35,000 nucleotides of DNA, taken from Glandiceps talaboti (Eukaryota > Hemichordata > Enteropneusta > Spengelidae). Positions within the stretch are counted from its first letter, which is position 1, and the number at the start of each line of letters is the position of its first letter. Below the pieces are notes generated by a model, which was given only the letters and a program-made list of their open reading frames with translations, was not told the origin of the DNA and ran no database searches. This document shows, piece after piece, positions 34,526-35,000 of this stretch. The DNA is taken from assembly GCF_964340395.1 (NCBI RefSeq), contig NC_135552.1, forward strand, positions 18,607,181 to 18,642,180, in the 5' to 3' direction. The translations under genes and the position numbers were made by a program.

Positions 34526-35000
34526 GACTATAAATAGACAAAAGCTTCAAAGCTAAAAAAAAAGGCTCTGACGAAATAAATACACATACACATACAATAC
34601 AGAAATTGGTATATGCACGTACGCAGACATTACACATACACACCGAATCAATCATTACGTCCCCATAGTATCCAAAACTATTATTGTCTAAAAAGTCACA
34701 CTCGTCCATGTTTTCGTTGATATCTAGTGTGTGTACCTAGGGCGTGAATCGGAAATACTCTGGCTAATGATTTTATTGAAGTTTTCGAATGTAAACCATA
34801 GCTCCTCCACCCATGGTCTATGTGTAAACATATCATAAGACATTTTACGACAGCACATTTATTTTGATTGTGTGTCTACAACCATTTCTTTAAATGCATT
34901 GCAGGAGTGATGCACAACGACACAAATGACCCTTAGTTACAGTAAGCAATGGCTTGAAGCCAGGCTAGTGGTGCATAGAGATCGTGACGTCCAGAAGTGT

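Larger units (their letters stand above)
33201..35000. other. No gene recognised; CpG-richer patch
   Basis: From about 33400 to 33720 both strands are open in long frames and CpG is relatively frequent, but neither translation is recognisable. A donor-like AGC|GTAAGT on the minus strand (near 33510) would close a frame starting at about 33657, but its phase does not fit the exon at 32495. The rest to 35000 is AT-rich without supported genes. Confidence 0.35.

Overview
This window looks like nuclear DNA from an AT-rich animal genome, most likely a marine invertebrate; the phylum cannot be fixed from sequence alone. The reasons are introns with GT/AG borders, a secreted protein built from animal extracellular domains (thrombospondin type 1 plus von Willebrand A), an animal-type non-LTR retrotransposon, abundant simple repeats, seven C or G runs of 11-15 nt, and many short inverted-repeat elements. 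No rRNA, tRNA, CRISPR or bacterial operon was seen.

Layout. 1-11.7 kb is mostly non-coding. It holds microsatellites, a 291-bp inverted-repeat element (1942-2232), a diverged repeat family present in two inverted copies (1547-1757 and 4774-4993), a small palindromic insertion (4449-4489), one possible short plus-strand exon (5471-5592), and a 423-bp terminal-inverted-repeat element (8089-8511). 11.7-14.6 kb is a 5'-truncated, dead LINE copy on the plus strand, with one in-frame stop and one frameshift. 15.3-16.5 kb has two more inverted-repeat elements, and 18.7-21.5 kb is dominated by satellites. 21.7-27.1 kb, minus strand, carries the one convincing gene: five exons, all joined in phase 1, encoding an inferred 293-residue secreted protein (signal peptide, TSP1, Thr/Ser-rich linker, vWA with an intact MIDAS). 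27-35 kb is mostly non-coding, with a probable minus-strand exon at 32233-32495 and a cluster of small palindromic insertions around it.

The most unusual observation is a family of five very small palindromic insertions (25-41 bp). They share CTCAGACC...GGTCTGAG ends, and each is flanked by a 7-bp direct repeat of different sequence (four exact, one 6/7), which is the hallmark of transposition. Four lie within 0.8 kb (32.4-33.2 kb). One sits in an open reading frame, where insert plus duplication adds exactly 33 bp and so keeps the frame. Everything here is read by eye; alignments, database searches and transcript evidence were not available.
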